Assembly: GCA_024400115.1 (NCBI GenBank)
Contig: JAKSNF010000005.1
Coordinates: 1-64,000, forward strand
Direction: 5' to 3'
Source of the DNA: Paludibacteraceae bacterium
Lineage (GTDB): Bacteria > Bacteroidota > Bacteroidia > Bacteroidales > Paludibacteraceae
Length of the DNA stretch: 64,000 nt
Both the position numbers and the translations under genes were made by a program. Below, in pieces: positions 52,154 to 59,666 of this stretch (positions are counted from its first letter, which is position 1; the number at the start of each line of letters is the position of its first letter). Under the pieces are notes generated by a model, which saw only the letters and a program-made list of their open reading frames with translations, was not told the origin of the DNA and made no database searches.

Positions 52154-53554
52154 TTATTGAATTTCTACACCTTGGGCGTTATACATTTTGTTATCGCGAA
52201 CAATACGGAACTGACCATTCTTAACCACTTTCATTGCTGATTTGTGATTTGTGATTGCTGATTGTCCAAGGTCTGTTGGGTTCTTGCTTGGAATGCTAAT
52301 GCAACGGAGAGGAGCAGAGTGAGGTTGTTCCGTGGTGGGCACTTCGGTCATGTCAAAATATGCACGGCAAGCAGGAACGGTAACGGTGTGACCTGCTCCA
52401 ATTACATTAACTGTGTTATTGGCAAGAGCAGCGTATGCATGTTCAGCATCGTAAACAATCGTCTTTCTTGCAAATGAACCATACAGACCATTTTCGTAGC
52501 CGGCTGAGATTTCTTCAGGAGTAGTGGCATTGTGTTCGATAGTAACCGTCTCATCCGTTGCGTGGAAGATATAGGGTTTACCTGCCTCGAGGTTAACCAC
52601 CGGTTCGATATAGAGTTTTAAGTCAGTAGGATCTGAAGCATCGTAGTAGTTCACCTTGTAGAAGTCTGCACCCTCAAAAGAGGTGGCTGCGTAAGGCAGA
52701 CAAACGGTAGCCCATTGATCTACGCTCGTCGTGCGAGTATAAGGAGTAGCCAAGCCCTCAATCTTTGCATACCGTTTTCCATTAAGGGAGCTACCCAAAT
52801 TTGTTGCAGAAGAATGATTGATAACTTCCGTTGGATTTGCTGCTGCGCCAGCCTCCAGCACATACGCGTCGGAGATATAGATGTCGAAGCCGGAACCACC
52901 TATTCCGCCACCGATACCGGCAGCCATGTCTCCACCATTTGCCGTAACCACACCACCATTGATGGTAATGTTAGAGCCGTCTTTCGTCATTCCGCCACCA
53001 ATACCAGCAGCACTATCTCCACCATTTGCCGTAACTTCACCGCCATTGATGGTGATGTTAGAGCCAGAACCAACTTGTCCGCCACCGATACCGGCAGCAT
53101 AGGTTCCACCTTTTGCCGTAACCTTACCACCATTGATGGTGATATTATTGCCAGGTTGATTATCTCCACCACCGATACCGGCAGCAATTGAAGCACCATT
53201 AGCAATCAGTTGACCCATCGTCTCAGGATTGGTAGATTGTGCATAGATAGTGAGGGAGTTTGTGCCCGTTACATTGATACCGGCTTGCCCCCAATTACTT
53301 CCCGTTGCGGTGAGTTTAGCCCCATCGCAGAGGATAAGATGAACATCACCTTGACAAATGAGCGTACCCGTTTGCACATCTGCGCCATAAACCACATACC
53401 AACCACCACTCAGAGTAGTAGAAGCATTGGTGATTTCAGTCACACCATTAGCGGTTTTGAGTTGACCATTGGCATCAATGTATGGTACATTGTCGATTGC
53501 CCACAGTCCTGCGCTCAGCGTCAGGGCTGCAAATAAAGAAAAAATCTTTCTCAT
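52154..53554 (-). CDS. Secreted GIGGG-repeat protein with sorting tail
   Basis: 466 residues with signal peptide (MRKIFSLFAALTLSAGLWAI). Residues of about 125-225 contain four 25-27-residue repeats of the form AAGIGGG-x-GSNITINGG-VTANGG, which should fold as a beta-solenoid. The second half (WATVCLPYAA, AGKPYIFHA, CRAYFDM) is the beta module seen in the other tail-bearing proteins, and the tail is VKNGQFRIVRDNKMYNAQG. The DNA of the solenoid repeats is nearly identical between units, so unit number may vary. A stretch before the tail (QSAITNHKSAM) is coded by GATTTGT units. Confidence 0.8.
   Translation of the reverse strand: MRKIFSLFAALTLSAGLWAIDNVPYIDANGQLKTANGVTEITNASTTLSGGWYVVYGADVQTGTLICQGDVHLILCDGAKLTATGSNWGQAGINVTGTNSLTIYAQSTNPETMGQLIANGASIAAGIGGGDNQPGNNITINGGKVTAKGGTYAAGIGGGQVGSGSNITINGGEVTANGGDSAAGIGGGMTKDGSNITINGGVVTANGGDMAAGIGGGIGGSGFDIYISDAYVLEAGAAANPTEVINHSSATNLGSSLNGKRYAKIEGLATPYTRTTSVDQWATVCLPYAATSFEGADFYKVNYYDASDPTDLKLYIEPVVNLEAGKPYIFHATDETVTIEHNATTPEEISAGYENGLYGSFARKTIVYDAEHAYAALANNTVNVIGAGHTVTVPACRAYFDMTEVPTTEQPHSAPLRCISIPSKNPTDLGQSAITNHKSAMKVVKNGQFRIVRDNKMYNAQGVEIQ
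52235..52264. repeat. GATTTGT heptamer tract
   Basis: TGATTTGTGATTTGTGATTG: three seven-base units. On the minus strand they code QSAITNHKSA between the last domain and the tail. Confidence 0.75.
52881..53195 (-). repeat. Intragenic tandem repeats coding GIGGG-NITINGG units
   Basis: Four units of about 78 bases with long identical stretches (for example TTTGCCGTAAC, CCACCATTGATGGT). Each codes one solenoid turn. Confidence 0.85.
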
Positions 53555-53644
53555 AAGTTTAAAATTTAATTGTTAATAATTATTGTTAGTTGTTTTTGTA
53601 TGTTAAATATACAGTTTATTTGTAACTTACTATATATCAATAAT

Positions 53645-53680
53645 TTACCCCCCCCCAGTTAGCCTGAGGGAGGGCAAATT
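53645..53680. repeat. C9 / GAGGGAGGG hairpin in leader
   Basis: A run of nine C with, about 12 bases on, GAGGGAGGG and flanking ATTTA/AAATTAT. It lies in the transcribed leader of the 466-residue gene, as does the element at 6160-6194 for the 465-residue gene. Confidence 0.5.
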
Positions 53681-53729
53681 ATGCCTATTTTTTATATTCT
53701 CGCAACCACATCTGTCACGAATTCGAGTG

Positions 53730-53760
53730 CAAAATTACAACTTTTTTTTGATATAACCAA
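53730..53760 (-). promoter_or_regulatory. Promoter of the 466-residue gene
   Basis: Minus strand: TTG, 20 bases with ATATCAAAAAAAAG, TAATTTTG, then CAC. Leader about 170 bases. Confidence 0.78.
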
Positions 53761-53816
53761 ATTTATTTGTATTTATTTTGCAAATTCAATGTCGGACGCC
53801 TGCATTATGATAGGTC

Positions 53817-54629
53817 TTAAGAATGTTTAGCAAAATATTCTATTGTGGAAATAATAGGCTTGAGTTGCTTTTGCAGTTCTTTATCACTCGTTGCATTCGC
53901 ATACAAGTGCAAGGCCTCTACACGAAAAGGATATATCGGATGATGCTCTCCAATGCAAAGACCTTCCTTAATATATAATTCCGTTAAATCGTGATTTGTT
54001 TGCAAGAATGAGGGTAAATCAAACTGCTCCACTACTCCTCCGGACATTGATTTTGCCATTGCCGACATCGCCATCTCTTCACTCCCACAAGCCAGAAGAC
54101 CATACCGATCCGCCTCTAACTCGCATAGTAAATCATACAAGTGCATTGTATGCGTCGTATTAACAGAAAGGATCTCCTTCAGTTTGTCACAGTAGATATC
54201 GTATAAACAACGTAATTCTGCATCATGATTGATAATGTGTCCTATTTCATGACCAATAAGCCATTTTAGTTCATCATCAATAAGGTGTGTACAACCGGCA
54301 TAGATTTCCACTATAGAGGGTTGTGATTTTTGAGGTGAATAAAAAGAAGCCCCCCCAATATAAGAAGCATTGTATAATAGAAAATCAATAGGTAGATTAT
54401 AGTTCAAAGTGCGTTGCACTTCTTGGCACAAAGCATATAATTTAGGATGTAGTTGGGGAGTTATAGTTAAACATTCCCCCTTATCCTTTAGATATTGTAG
54501 ATGGCATTTGGTACAAGCAGTTTGAAATAATGGCTCGTCCAATTGCAAGCCGAAGGATTGAGGAACAAAAGAGAATACCTCTTGGAGATGTTTTGCAGCG
54601 GTTAAACGCTGACGAATAGCTATCTTCAT
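53817..54629 (-). CDS. M48-like zinc peptidase
   Basis: 270 residues, no signal peptide. HEIGH at 127-131 within LKWLIGHEIGHIINHDAELR and a downstream ELEADRYG match the zinc site of M48 (Ste24/HtpX-type) peptidases. Unlike HtpX it has no membrane helices, so it is probably a soluble stand-alone relative. It contains CTKCHLQ, a lone CxxC. It follows the agmatine deiminase family gene by ten bases. Confidence 0.8.
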   Translation of the reverse strand: MKIAIRQRLTAAKHLQEVFSFVPQSFGLQLDEPLFQTACTKCHLQYLKDKGECLTITPQLHPKLYALCQEVQRTLNYNLPIDFLLYNASYIGGASFYSPQKSQPSIVEIYAGCTHLIDDELKWLIGHEIGHIINHDAELRCLYDIYCDKLKEILSVNTTHTMHLYDLLCELEADRYGLLACGSEEMAMSAMAKSMSGGVVEQFDLPSFLQTNHDLTELYIKEGLCIGEHHPIYPFRVEALHLYANATSDKELQKQLKPIISTIEYFAKHS

Positions 54630-54639
54630 AATCGTAAAT

Positions 54640-55482
54640 TTAGTTGTTATAATATTCCCATGTTACACAATGCAATGCGCCGCCCTGGCGTACTAATGGT
54701 TCTGCGTAAATAGGGATAATCGGTTCTGTAAAAATAGTTTGAAATGTCTCGATAGCAGCACGATCGCTGTCGCTATCAAAATGTTCTGACAAGCAAGGAA
54801 GCAGAACGGCCCCCAGTACTTGCAAATAATTGAGGTAGCACCACGAATCTTTGTGTGGTTTGCCGCCATAATCCAACTCAATCACCTCAAAATGCGGTTC
54901 AAGGAGGTGGAGCAAACGTTTGCGGAAAGCTTGGTCTCCCGTTTCGTGGAGTTGTCCGTAATTATTAAGGAGTAGTTTATTGTCTCCTAAATAGGCGACC
55001 ATTCCGTCGGCATGACCATAAGGTTCAGACATATCCCATGGCAATAGGATGAGGTGCTTATTCCAAAATCCTTGTTCAAGAGACCTAAGAATAGTCGTTT
55101 GGTAATATCCGGCATTCTCAGTGAGGACTTTATCGGTCATAATTACATGATTATCGCAAAGAACATAATTTCCCCCATCCATAATAAGGTTCGGCCAATG
55201 GGTTACCACATTATGCCAACCGAGACAGAGCGTTTCTGTATCTACAATCGTTGAAAGATAGGTTTTGCTATCGCGCAAATAATCGGGATAATAGCGGTAG
55301 CGCGTGTATCGAGGCTGATGTCGGTCGAGTAACAACGGCATATAGTCTCGACACCAAATGTTGTTTGTTGGAATTTCTTTGTGCGGTATGCCCAGCGAAT
55401 CCAATGCCGAAAAGATTTGTTCTGCCACCACTCGGGTGGTTGTTTGCTCTCGTAAAGAGGTTGATGTAAAAATAGTTACCAT
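54640..55482 (-). CDS. Agmatine deiminase / peptidylarginine deiminase-like enzyme
   Basis: 280 residues. IWCRDYMPLL, NLIMDGGNYVLCDNHVIMTD, EPYGHADGMVAYLGDNKLLL and GGALHCVTWEYYNN (catalytic Cys272) follow the AgD/PPAD pattern: the Asp/His/Asp residues and a C-terminal Cys. Full-length agmatine deiminases are about 340-370 residues, so this is a short form and the substrate is open (agmatine, free or peptidyl arginine). No signal peptide, so it is cytoplasmic. A weak TGACCTTTG box lies near 55512-55520. Confidence 0.88.
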   Translation of the reverse strand: MVTIFTSTSLREQTTTRVVAEQIFSALDSLGIPHKEIPTNNIWCRDYMPLLLDRHQPRYTRYRYYPDYLRDSKTYLSTIVDTETLCLGWHNVVTHWPNLIMDGGNYVLCDNHVIMTDKVLTENAGYYQTTILRSLEQGFWNKHLILLPWDMSEPYGHADGMVAYLGDNKLLLNNYGQLHETGDQAFRKRLLHLLEPHFEVIELDYGGKPHKDSWCYLNYLQVLGAVLLPCLSEHFDSDSDRAAIETFQTIFTEPIIPIYAEPLVRQGGALHCVTWEYYNN

Positions 55483-55578
55483 AAAAATAAGATTTTAACT
55501 TTGACGATGCAAAGGTCAATCTTTTTTGGCAAACAAACAAATCAAAAACGTTAAATAGTGTTAAAAGTGAAGAAAAAG

Positions 55579-56163
55579 TTATTCCACCGTAGGCTTATAA
55601 TATACACGTTTTAAGTCCATGACGGGTATGCCATTTTTTTTATAAGTTATTTGTAAATCTTGATAATTATTATCATTATCTTTGACTCTATCGGTTCGGA
55701 ATCGAAGTTTTTCATCATTGGCATTCTCGTTTATGCCTACTCTATGTGTTTCTATGACTCCAATATTCCGACATTGTTCTATGTGCGTTAGCATGGGCAT
55801 TTCCTGCTGATTAAACACCTCCATTAAGCAACGCATAGGACCGTAAATCATTTCGGTATTGTTTTTCTTGAGGCTACGAACCAACACGCCGCCAAATTGG
55901 ATAAGGTCTTTCCCCTCATTTTTTGTTTGGAATGCGATATCAAATCCTGAATAATGTACAAAAAACTGCTCCGCAGCGCAATCGCGAGGATACACATTAG
56001 CGTCTTGATGCCCTTTGCAATATAGGTAAACTTCTATTTCTTCTAATGTATATTGGTTGTTATTTACTTTGATTGCGTGATTATTTATCAGATACTCAGC
56101 AAACTCTTTAATTTTATCAGGATTTGGCATTGTGAAGAAATCCTTAAAACCTTTTTTTTCCAT
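55579..56163 (-). CDS. Hypothetical protein, 194 residues
   Basis: Soluble, mixed alpha/beta, no signal peptide. Segments such as EQFFVHYSGFDIAFQ and LIQFGGVLVRSL suggest a compact enzymatic or binding domain, but I do not recognise the family. AT-rich like other accessory genes here. It stands alone between the deiminase gene and a small membrane protein gene. Confidence 0.65.
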   Translation of the reverse strand: MEKKGFKDFFTMPNPDKIKEFAEYLINNHAIKVNNNQYTLEEIEVYLYCKGHQDANVYPRDCAAEQFFVHYSGFDIAFQTKNEGKDLIQFGGVLVRSLKKNNTEMIYGPMRCLMEVFNQQEMPMLTHIEQCRNIGVIETHRVGINENANDEKLRFRTDRVKDNDNNYQDLQITYKKNGIPVMDLKRVYYKPTVE

Positions 56164-56255
56164 AGTATTTTTAATTATAATGCAACATCATCCGAATGGC
56201 GGCATCAAGCATTAACTGCTGATCAAAAGCCAATGTGGGTGTTTTCGCTTGGAAT

Positions 56256-56531
56256 TTATACCGTCACAGTCCCTAGGACTACGCATACTATTCCGATAGT
56301 GGCAATTAGGGTGAGTATTCCGAGTATTACACCGAGACACCCCCATTTGCGTTCACCATCTGGAAGTCGGTCACTGAGCAGCGCGAAGAGCAAACCGATG
56401 AATGGCGTAAATACTAGGCTAAGGAAGAACGTCCATCCAAAGCCGATTTTCCTACGGACGCCTATCAGCCCAACGAGTGCCGCTATCAGCGATCCTGTGC
56501 AACAAGCAAATATGATTAATAAGAGTGACAT
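56256..56531 (-). CDS. Small membrane protein, 91 residues
   Basis: The ATG at 56531 (MSLLLIIFACCTGSLIAALV) fits the promoter at 56559-56589. Three hydrophobic segments separated by short basic or acidic loops (GVRRKIGFG, SDRLPDGERKWG). Family unknown; perhaps a superinfection- or stress-type small membrane protein, without direct evidence. Confidence 0.6.
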   Translation of the reverse strand: MSLLLIIFACCTGSLIAALVGLIGVRRKIGFGWTFFLSLVFTPFIGLLFALLSDRLPDGERKWGCLGVILGILTLIATIGIVCVVLGTVTV

Positions 56532-56558
56532 GGTTATTTTCTTTTGCAGTTTTGACTG

Positions 56559-56589
56559 CAAAGATAATATATTTTTTTGACATATGCAA
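56559..56589 (-). promoter_or_regulatory. Promoter of the small membrane protein gene
   Basis: Minus strand: TTG, 20 bases with ATGTCAAAAAAA, TATCTTTG, then CAG. It is followed upstream by an imperfect hairpin AATGCACTTTTCT/AGAAAAGCGCATT, the same arrangement as at 57130-57205. Confidence 0.8.
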
Positions 56590-56746
56590 ATAATAATGCA
56601 CTTTTCTGCCGAATTGACAAGAAAAGCGCATTTAGAAGTGTTGTCCCCTTCTTTTACGTCAGTGGGTGACGGCGGATAGCCTCCGCAGGCAAATATCTTT
56701 TACAACCGCTGCCGGTCAATCATAGGCGGGTTAATTATTGTGTAAT

Positions 56747-56989
56747 TTATGCTACTATCGCATTCTCATAAAGGTATTCGGGAGCAATGTCTATCTTGCC
56801 ATTCTCCCATGAAACAGTCCATCCGTCTAATTCAAATTGCTGAAAAGTCGTCAAAGACTGAAGTTTTCGATATAGTGGCTTTAACACAATGTCTTTGCCA
56901 TCAAATATCTTTGTAACTCCATTATTAAATGTAAGTTGGAGTTTATATTCTCCAAGGTACTTTGCAGATGTAATCCAAATAAGGTTCAT
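56747..56989 (-). CDS. DUF2442 domain protein
   Basis: 80 residues from the ATG at 56989. WITSAKYLGEYKLQLTFNNG, VTKIFDGKDIV and FDGWTVSW-like WTVSWENGKIDIAPEYLYE match DUF2442, a small domain usually paired with DUF4160 in what look like toxin-antitoxin or regulatory pairs. The start lies two bases after the stop of the DUF4160 fragment. Confidence 0.85.
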   Translation of the reverse strand: MNLIWITSAKYLGEYKLQLTFNNGVTKIFDGKDIVLKPLYRKLQSLTTFQQFELDGWTVSWENGKIDIAPEYLYENAIVA

Positions 56990-56991
56990 AA

Positions 56992-57102
56992 TCAACTCAA
57001 AACGGCACGATAATCATTGTAACGGACATGAAAATGAGGAGGATTATGATCTCCATTGTACATTCCAATAATAATTCCGTAAAAGCGACTAATTTCAGGC
57101 AT
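56992..57102 (-). CDS. Short DUF4160 protein (probably truncated)
   Basis: 36 residues: MPEISRFYGIIIGMYNGDHN followed by PPHFHVRYNDYRAVLS and stop. This is the well-conserved N-terminal half of DUF4160, which normally runs to about 80 residues. The second half is missing and DUF2442 begins directly. Either a deletion fused the end or the gene decayed. The promoter at 57130-57160 is intact. Confidence 0.7.
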   Translation of the reverse strand: MPEISRFYGIIIGMYNGDHNPPHFHVRYNDYRAVLS

Positions 57103-57129
57103 ATTTTTTCGTTTTGCAGTTTTGCGCTG

Positions 57130-57160
57130 CAAAATTACAATATTTTCTTGACATATGCAA
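57130..57160 (-). promoter_or_regulatory. Promoter of the DUF4160/DUF2442 pair
   Basis: Minus strand: TTG, 20 bases with ATGTCAAGAAAA, TAATTTTG, then CAGC. Leader about 22 bases. Confidence 0.8.
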
Positions 57161-57164
57161 ATAA

Positions 57165-57205
57165 AAATGCGCTTTTCTGCAAAAAAAGCAACGAAAAGCG
57201 CATTT
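57165..57205 (-). terminator. Terminator of the xylan operon, adjoining the next promoter
   Basis: AAATGCGCTTTTC and GAAAAGCGCATTT are a perfect 13-base inverted repeat with a 15-base loop. On the minus strand a TTTATTTG stretch follows, part of which is the -33 region of the next promoter. Located 20 bases after the GH43 stop. Confidence 0.75.
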
Positions 57206-57224
57206 AGAAATGTGTCAACGATTA

Positions 57225-58145
57225 TCAAATACTCTTCACCTTGAGGGAGCGGAGCCACGTCACGCCACCGGAGGGAACGCTGTCGTGGAAGAACAGATAA
57301 CGCTTGCCGTCCACCATCGTTACACAAGCGTGCGTCGTCCAGCCTACTACCGGTTGTAACCACTCGCCCTTGAACGTATAAGGACCATAGACATTATCAC
57401 TCTCGGCATAGCAAAGTAAATGCGTATCACCGGTGGAGTAGGTGAGGATATACTTATTTCCCTCCTTATGAATCCACGAAGCCTCGAAGAAATGGTGCAC
57501 ATCTTCCGCTAACATCGGTTCGCCTTGCTCATTGAGGATAGCTACTTCTTTGGGCTCTTCCGCGAATTGCAGTACGTCGTCCGTCATCTTAGCTATACGG
57601 GGGCAGAGACAAGGCTCTGTGCCCTTCGGAAGCACGTTATTCTCAATCATCTCGTTATTGCGATAGCACTGTAATTGACCACCCCATATACCACCGAAGA
57701 TGCAGTAGATAGCGCCATCATCGTCCTTGAACATACAGGGGTCGATACTGTACGAACCACGAATAGGGTCGGGTTCGGGAATGAACGGACCTTCCGGATT
57801 ATCGGCAATAGCTACACCTAAACGGAAAACGCCACTTTTGTCCTTTCCGCTGTAGATGAGGTAGTACTTACCGTTCTTCTCCACTACATCGTTATCCCAT
57901 AACTGTTTCTTTGCCCAAGGGATATCCTTGAGGTCAAGAATCTTACCGCAGTCAACGGCTTGCTTGTCCTCTATTGAGTCCATACGCAATACGTGATAAT
58001 CCTTCATGCAGAAGTGGTCTCCGTTGTCGTTCTCACTGTGTCCACCATCGACGTCGTGCGACGGATAGATGTAAATCTTACCATTAAATACATGGGCTGA
58101 CGGGTCAGCCATATAGTCCTTGTCAAATAAATACTTTGCGTCCAT
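57225..58145 (-). CDS. Glycoside hydrolase family 43 enzyme, cytoplasmic
   Basis: 306 residues, five-bladed propeller pattern. Candidate catalytic residues: Asp14 in DYMADPSAHVF, Asp135 in YSIDPCMFKDDDG, and Glu221 in HHFFEASWIHKEGNKYILTY. It lacks a signal peptide, so it should act on imported oligosaccharides. Likely a beta-xylosidase or alpha-L-arabinofuranosidase that completes xylan breakdown after the GH10 xylanase and symporter upstream in the same operon. Confidence 0.92.
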   Translation of the reverse strand: MDAKYLFDKDYMADPSAHVFNGKIYIYPSHDVDGGHSENDNGDHFCMKDYHVLRMDSIEDKQAVDCGKILDLKDIPWAKKQLWDNDVVEKNGKYYLIYSGKDKSGVFRLGVAIADNPEGPFIPEPDPIRGSYSIDPCMFKDDDGAIYCIFGGIWGGQLQCYRNNEMIENNVLPKGTEPCLCPRIAKMTDDVLQFAEEPKEVAILNEQGEPMLAEDVHHFFEASWIHKEGNKYILTYSTGDTHLLCYAESDNVYGPYTFKGEWLQPVVGWTTHACVTMVDGKRYLFFHDSVPSGGVTWLRSLKVKSI

Positions 58146-58149
58146 AATA

Positions 58150-58184
58150 TTTAGTGTTTAGTGTTTGGTGTTTAGTGTTTGGTT
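58150..58184. repeat. TTTAGTG / TTTGGTG heptamer tract between MFS and GH43 genes
   Basis: TTTAGTG TTTAGTG TTTGGTG TTTAGTG TTTGG: five seven-base units directly abutting the stop codon of the symporter gene. Confidence 0.9.
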
Positions 58185-59580
58185 AGGCTTTAGCTGTTAG
58201 TTCTTTATTGATCTCGTCCATCTTCTCGTCCGTCAGTTCGTACTTAGAGATGATGAACATAGCCAGAATGAGCAGCAATGCCGGTATCACGCAAACGAGC
58301 CAACGAATACCCTCTTGGGCAAGCGGCGTTTGGGTCTCCATATTATTCATAAAGTACGCTCCGGCAGCATTACCCACGCTCATCATAGCGAAAGCGGTAA
58401 TGAAGAAGAATGCCACAATACGCAAGGGACGGTTGCGAACGAACTCCATCCATAGGTCAGAAACCTTCACGTTCTTCGTGGCTTCGTCGCTCATCACGAC
58501 GCGCTCTTTACATTGACTGAAGCAGAATACCAACAGTGCAAAACCAACTAACGCATAAATGAGCATGGCGATGAACCAAGCGTGCGAGTCCTTGGGCAGC
58601 GTACTGGCAGCTTCAGCAGCGGGTTGATATTGGGTAAAGGCAAGAACGGCACCCGGGATAACACCTCCTAACGCCATACCGGCCTTGAAGAAGATACCTG
58701 TTAAGGCATTGACAATACCCGAGATACGTTTGCCCGATGTGTATTCAGCGTAAGTCACTACCTCAGGAATGAGTGCCCACATATAACCGGTAGCCACAAT
58801 AACACCCGTCGATTTGATGAATTGAGCGATATAAATGAGTACTATATTGTCTTCTACGCGACCTAAATGACTAATCACGTACAGCATCGCCATACCGATG
58901 ATAGCAATCGTGAGGAAGATATAGAACATATTCTTTTTACCTACTTTGCGCTTGATAGCAGGAACGAAAGGCATAAAGATGAAACTGGGCAGCGAACCCA
59001 AACCCATGAAGGCTGCCATCTTCCACGGCATATCGCCTTGCGGAGCAGCCAAAGCAGCAACTAAGATAGGAATACCGGCACTTACTGCCAAACCACCGCA
59101 GTTAGCCATGAACATACGAACCGACGTCAAGACCGTTATCTCGTTCGTGTCGCGTGTCAAGGATGAGTGCAAAGCACCATAAGGCACATTAACCAAGGTG
59201 TAGAGCATCGAAAGACCAACATAAGTTACATAAGCGTAAACGAGTTTGATGGTCTCTGTGCAACCCTCCATACCGTTCCAGAAGCAGAGAATAGCCAATA
59301 CCGTCAGTGGCAAACCGGCTAAGATAAGGTAGGAGCGGTACTTACCCCAACGCGGGTTATGTTTGTCAATGAACGTTCCTACCAGCGGATCCCACAATAC
59401 ATCAATGATACGAACCACTAAGAACATGATTGCCGCCATACCCGGATCGAGTCCGTAAATTTCCGTGTAGAAAAAGAGTAAATACATGCAAATGGTTTGA
59501 TAAATAAGGTTCTGTGCCAAGTCACCCGAACCAAAACCAAGTCGCATTAACCAATTGGATTTTTTCTTTGTGTTTTCCAT
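58183..59580 (-). CDS. GPH-family sugar:cation symporter (MelB/XynP type)
   Basis: 465 residues, about twelve membrane helices. RLGFGSGDLAQNLIYQTICM at the start, VVRIIDVLWDPLVGTFIDKH and NPRWGKYRSYLI match the glycoside-pentoside-hexuronide:cation symporters. EIYGLDP and SGKRISGIVNAL are further family-like stretches. It probably imports xylo-oligosaccharides or xylosides released by the GH10 enzyme. Confidence 0.93.
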   Translation of the reverse strand: MENTKKKSNWLMRLGFGSGDLAQNLIYQTICMYLLFFYTEIYGLDPGMAAIMFLVVRIIDVLWDPLVGTFIDKHNPRWGKYRSYLILAGLPLTVLAILCFWNGMEGCTETIKLVYAYVTYVGLSMLYTLVNVPYGALHSSLTRDTNEITVLTSVRMFMANCGGLAVSAGIPILVAALAAPQGDMPWKMAAFMGLGSLPSFIFMPFVPAIKRKVGKKNMFYIFLTIAIIGMAMLYVISHLGRVEDNIVLIYIAQFIKSTGVIVATGYMWALIPEVVTYAEYTSGKRISGIVNALTGIFFKAGMALGGVIPGAVLAFTQYQPAAEAASTLPKDSHAWFIAMLIYALVGFALLVFCFSQCKERVVMSDEATKNVKVSDLWMEFVRNRPLRIVAFFFITAFAMMSVGNAAGAYFMNNMETQTPLAQEGIRWLVCVIPALLLILAMFIISKYELTDEKMDEINKELTAKA

Positions 59581-59599
59581 AATATATAAATTTGAATTA

Positions 59600-59666
59600 C
59601 TTTACCACTTTAAACTATTAAACTAGACGGCTACTCTACACTCTAAACTCTCCACTCTCAACTAAA
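59600..59666. repeat. TTTAAAC / CTCTAAA tract between GH10 and MFS genes
   Basis: TAAACTA, TAAACTC, CACTCTA and similar units. The GH10 stop codon (59662-59664) lies at its end. Confidence 0.8.

Noticed and set aside
55500-55525. Promoter for the deiminase gene
   Set aside because: TGACCTTTG is present but the first T-A of the -7 box and a TTG at normal distance do not fit, so it is mentioned only as weak.
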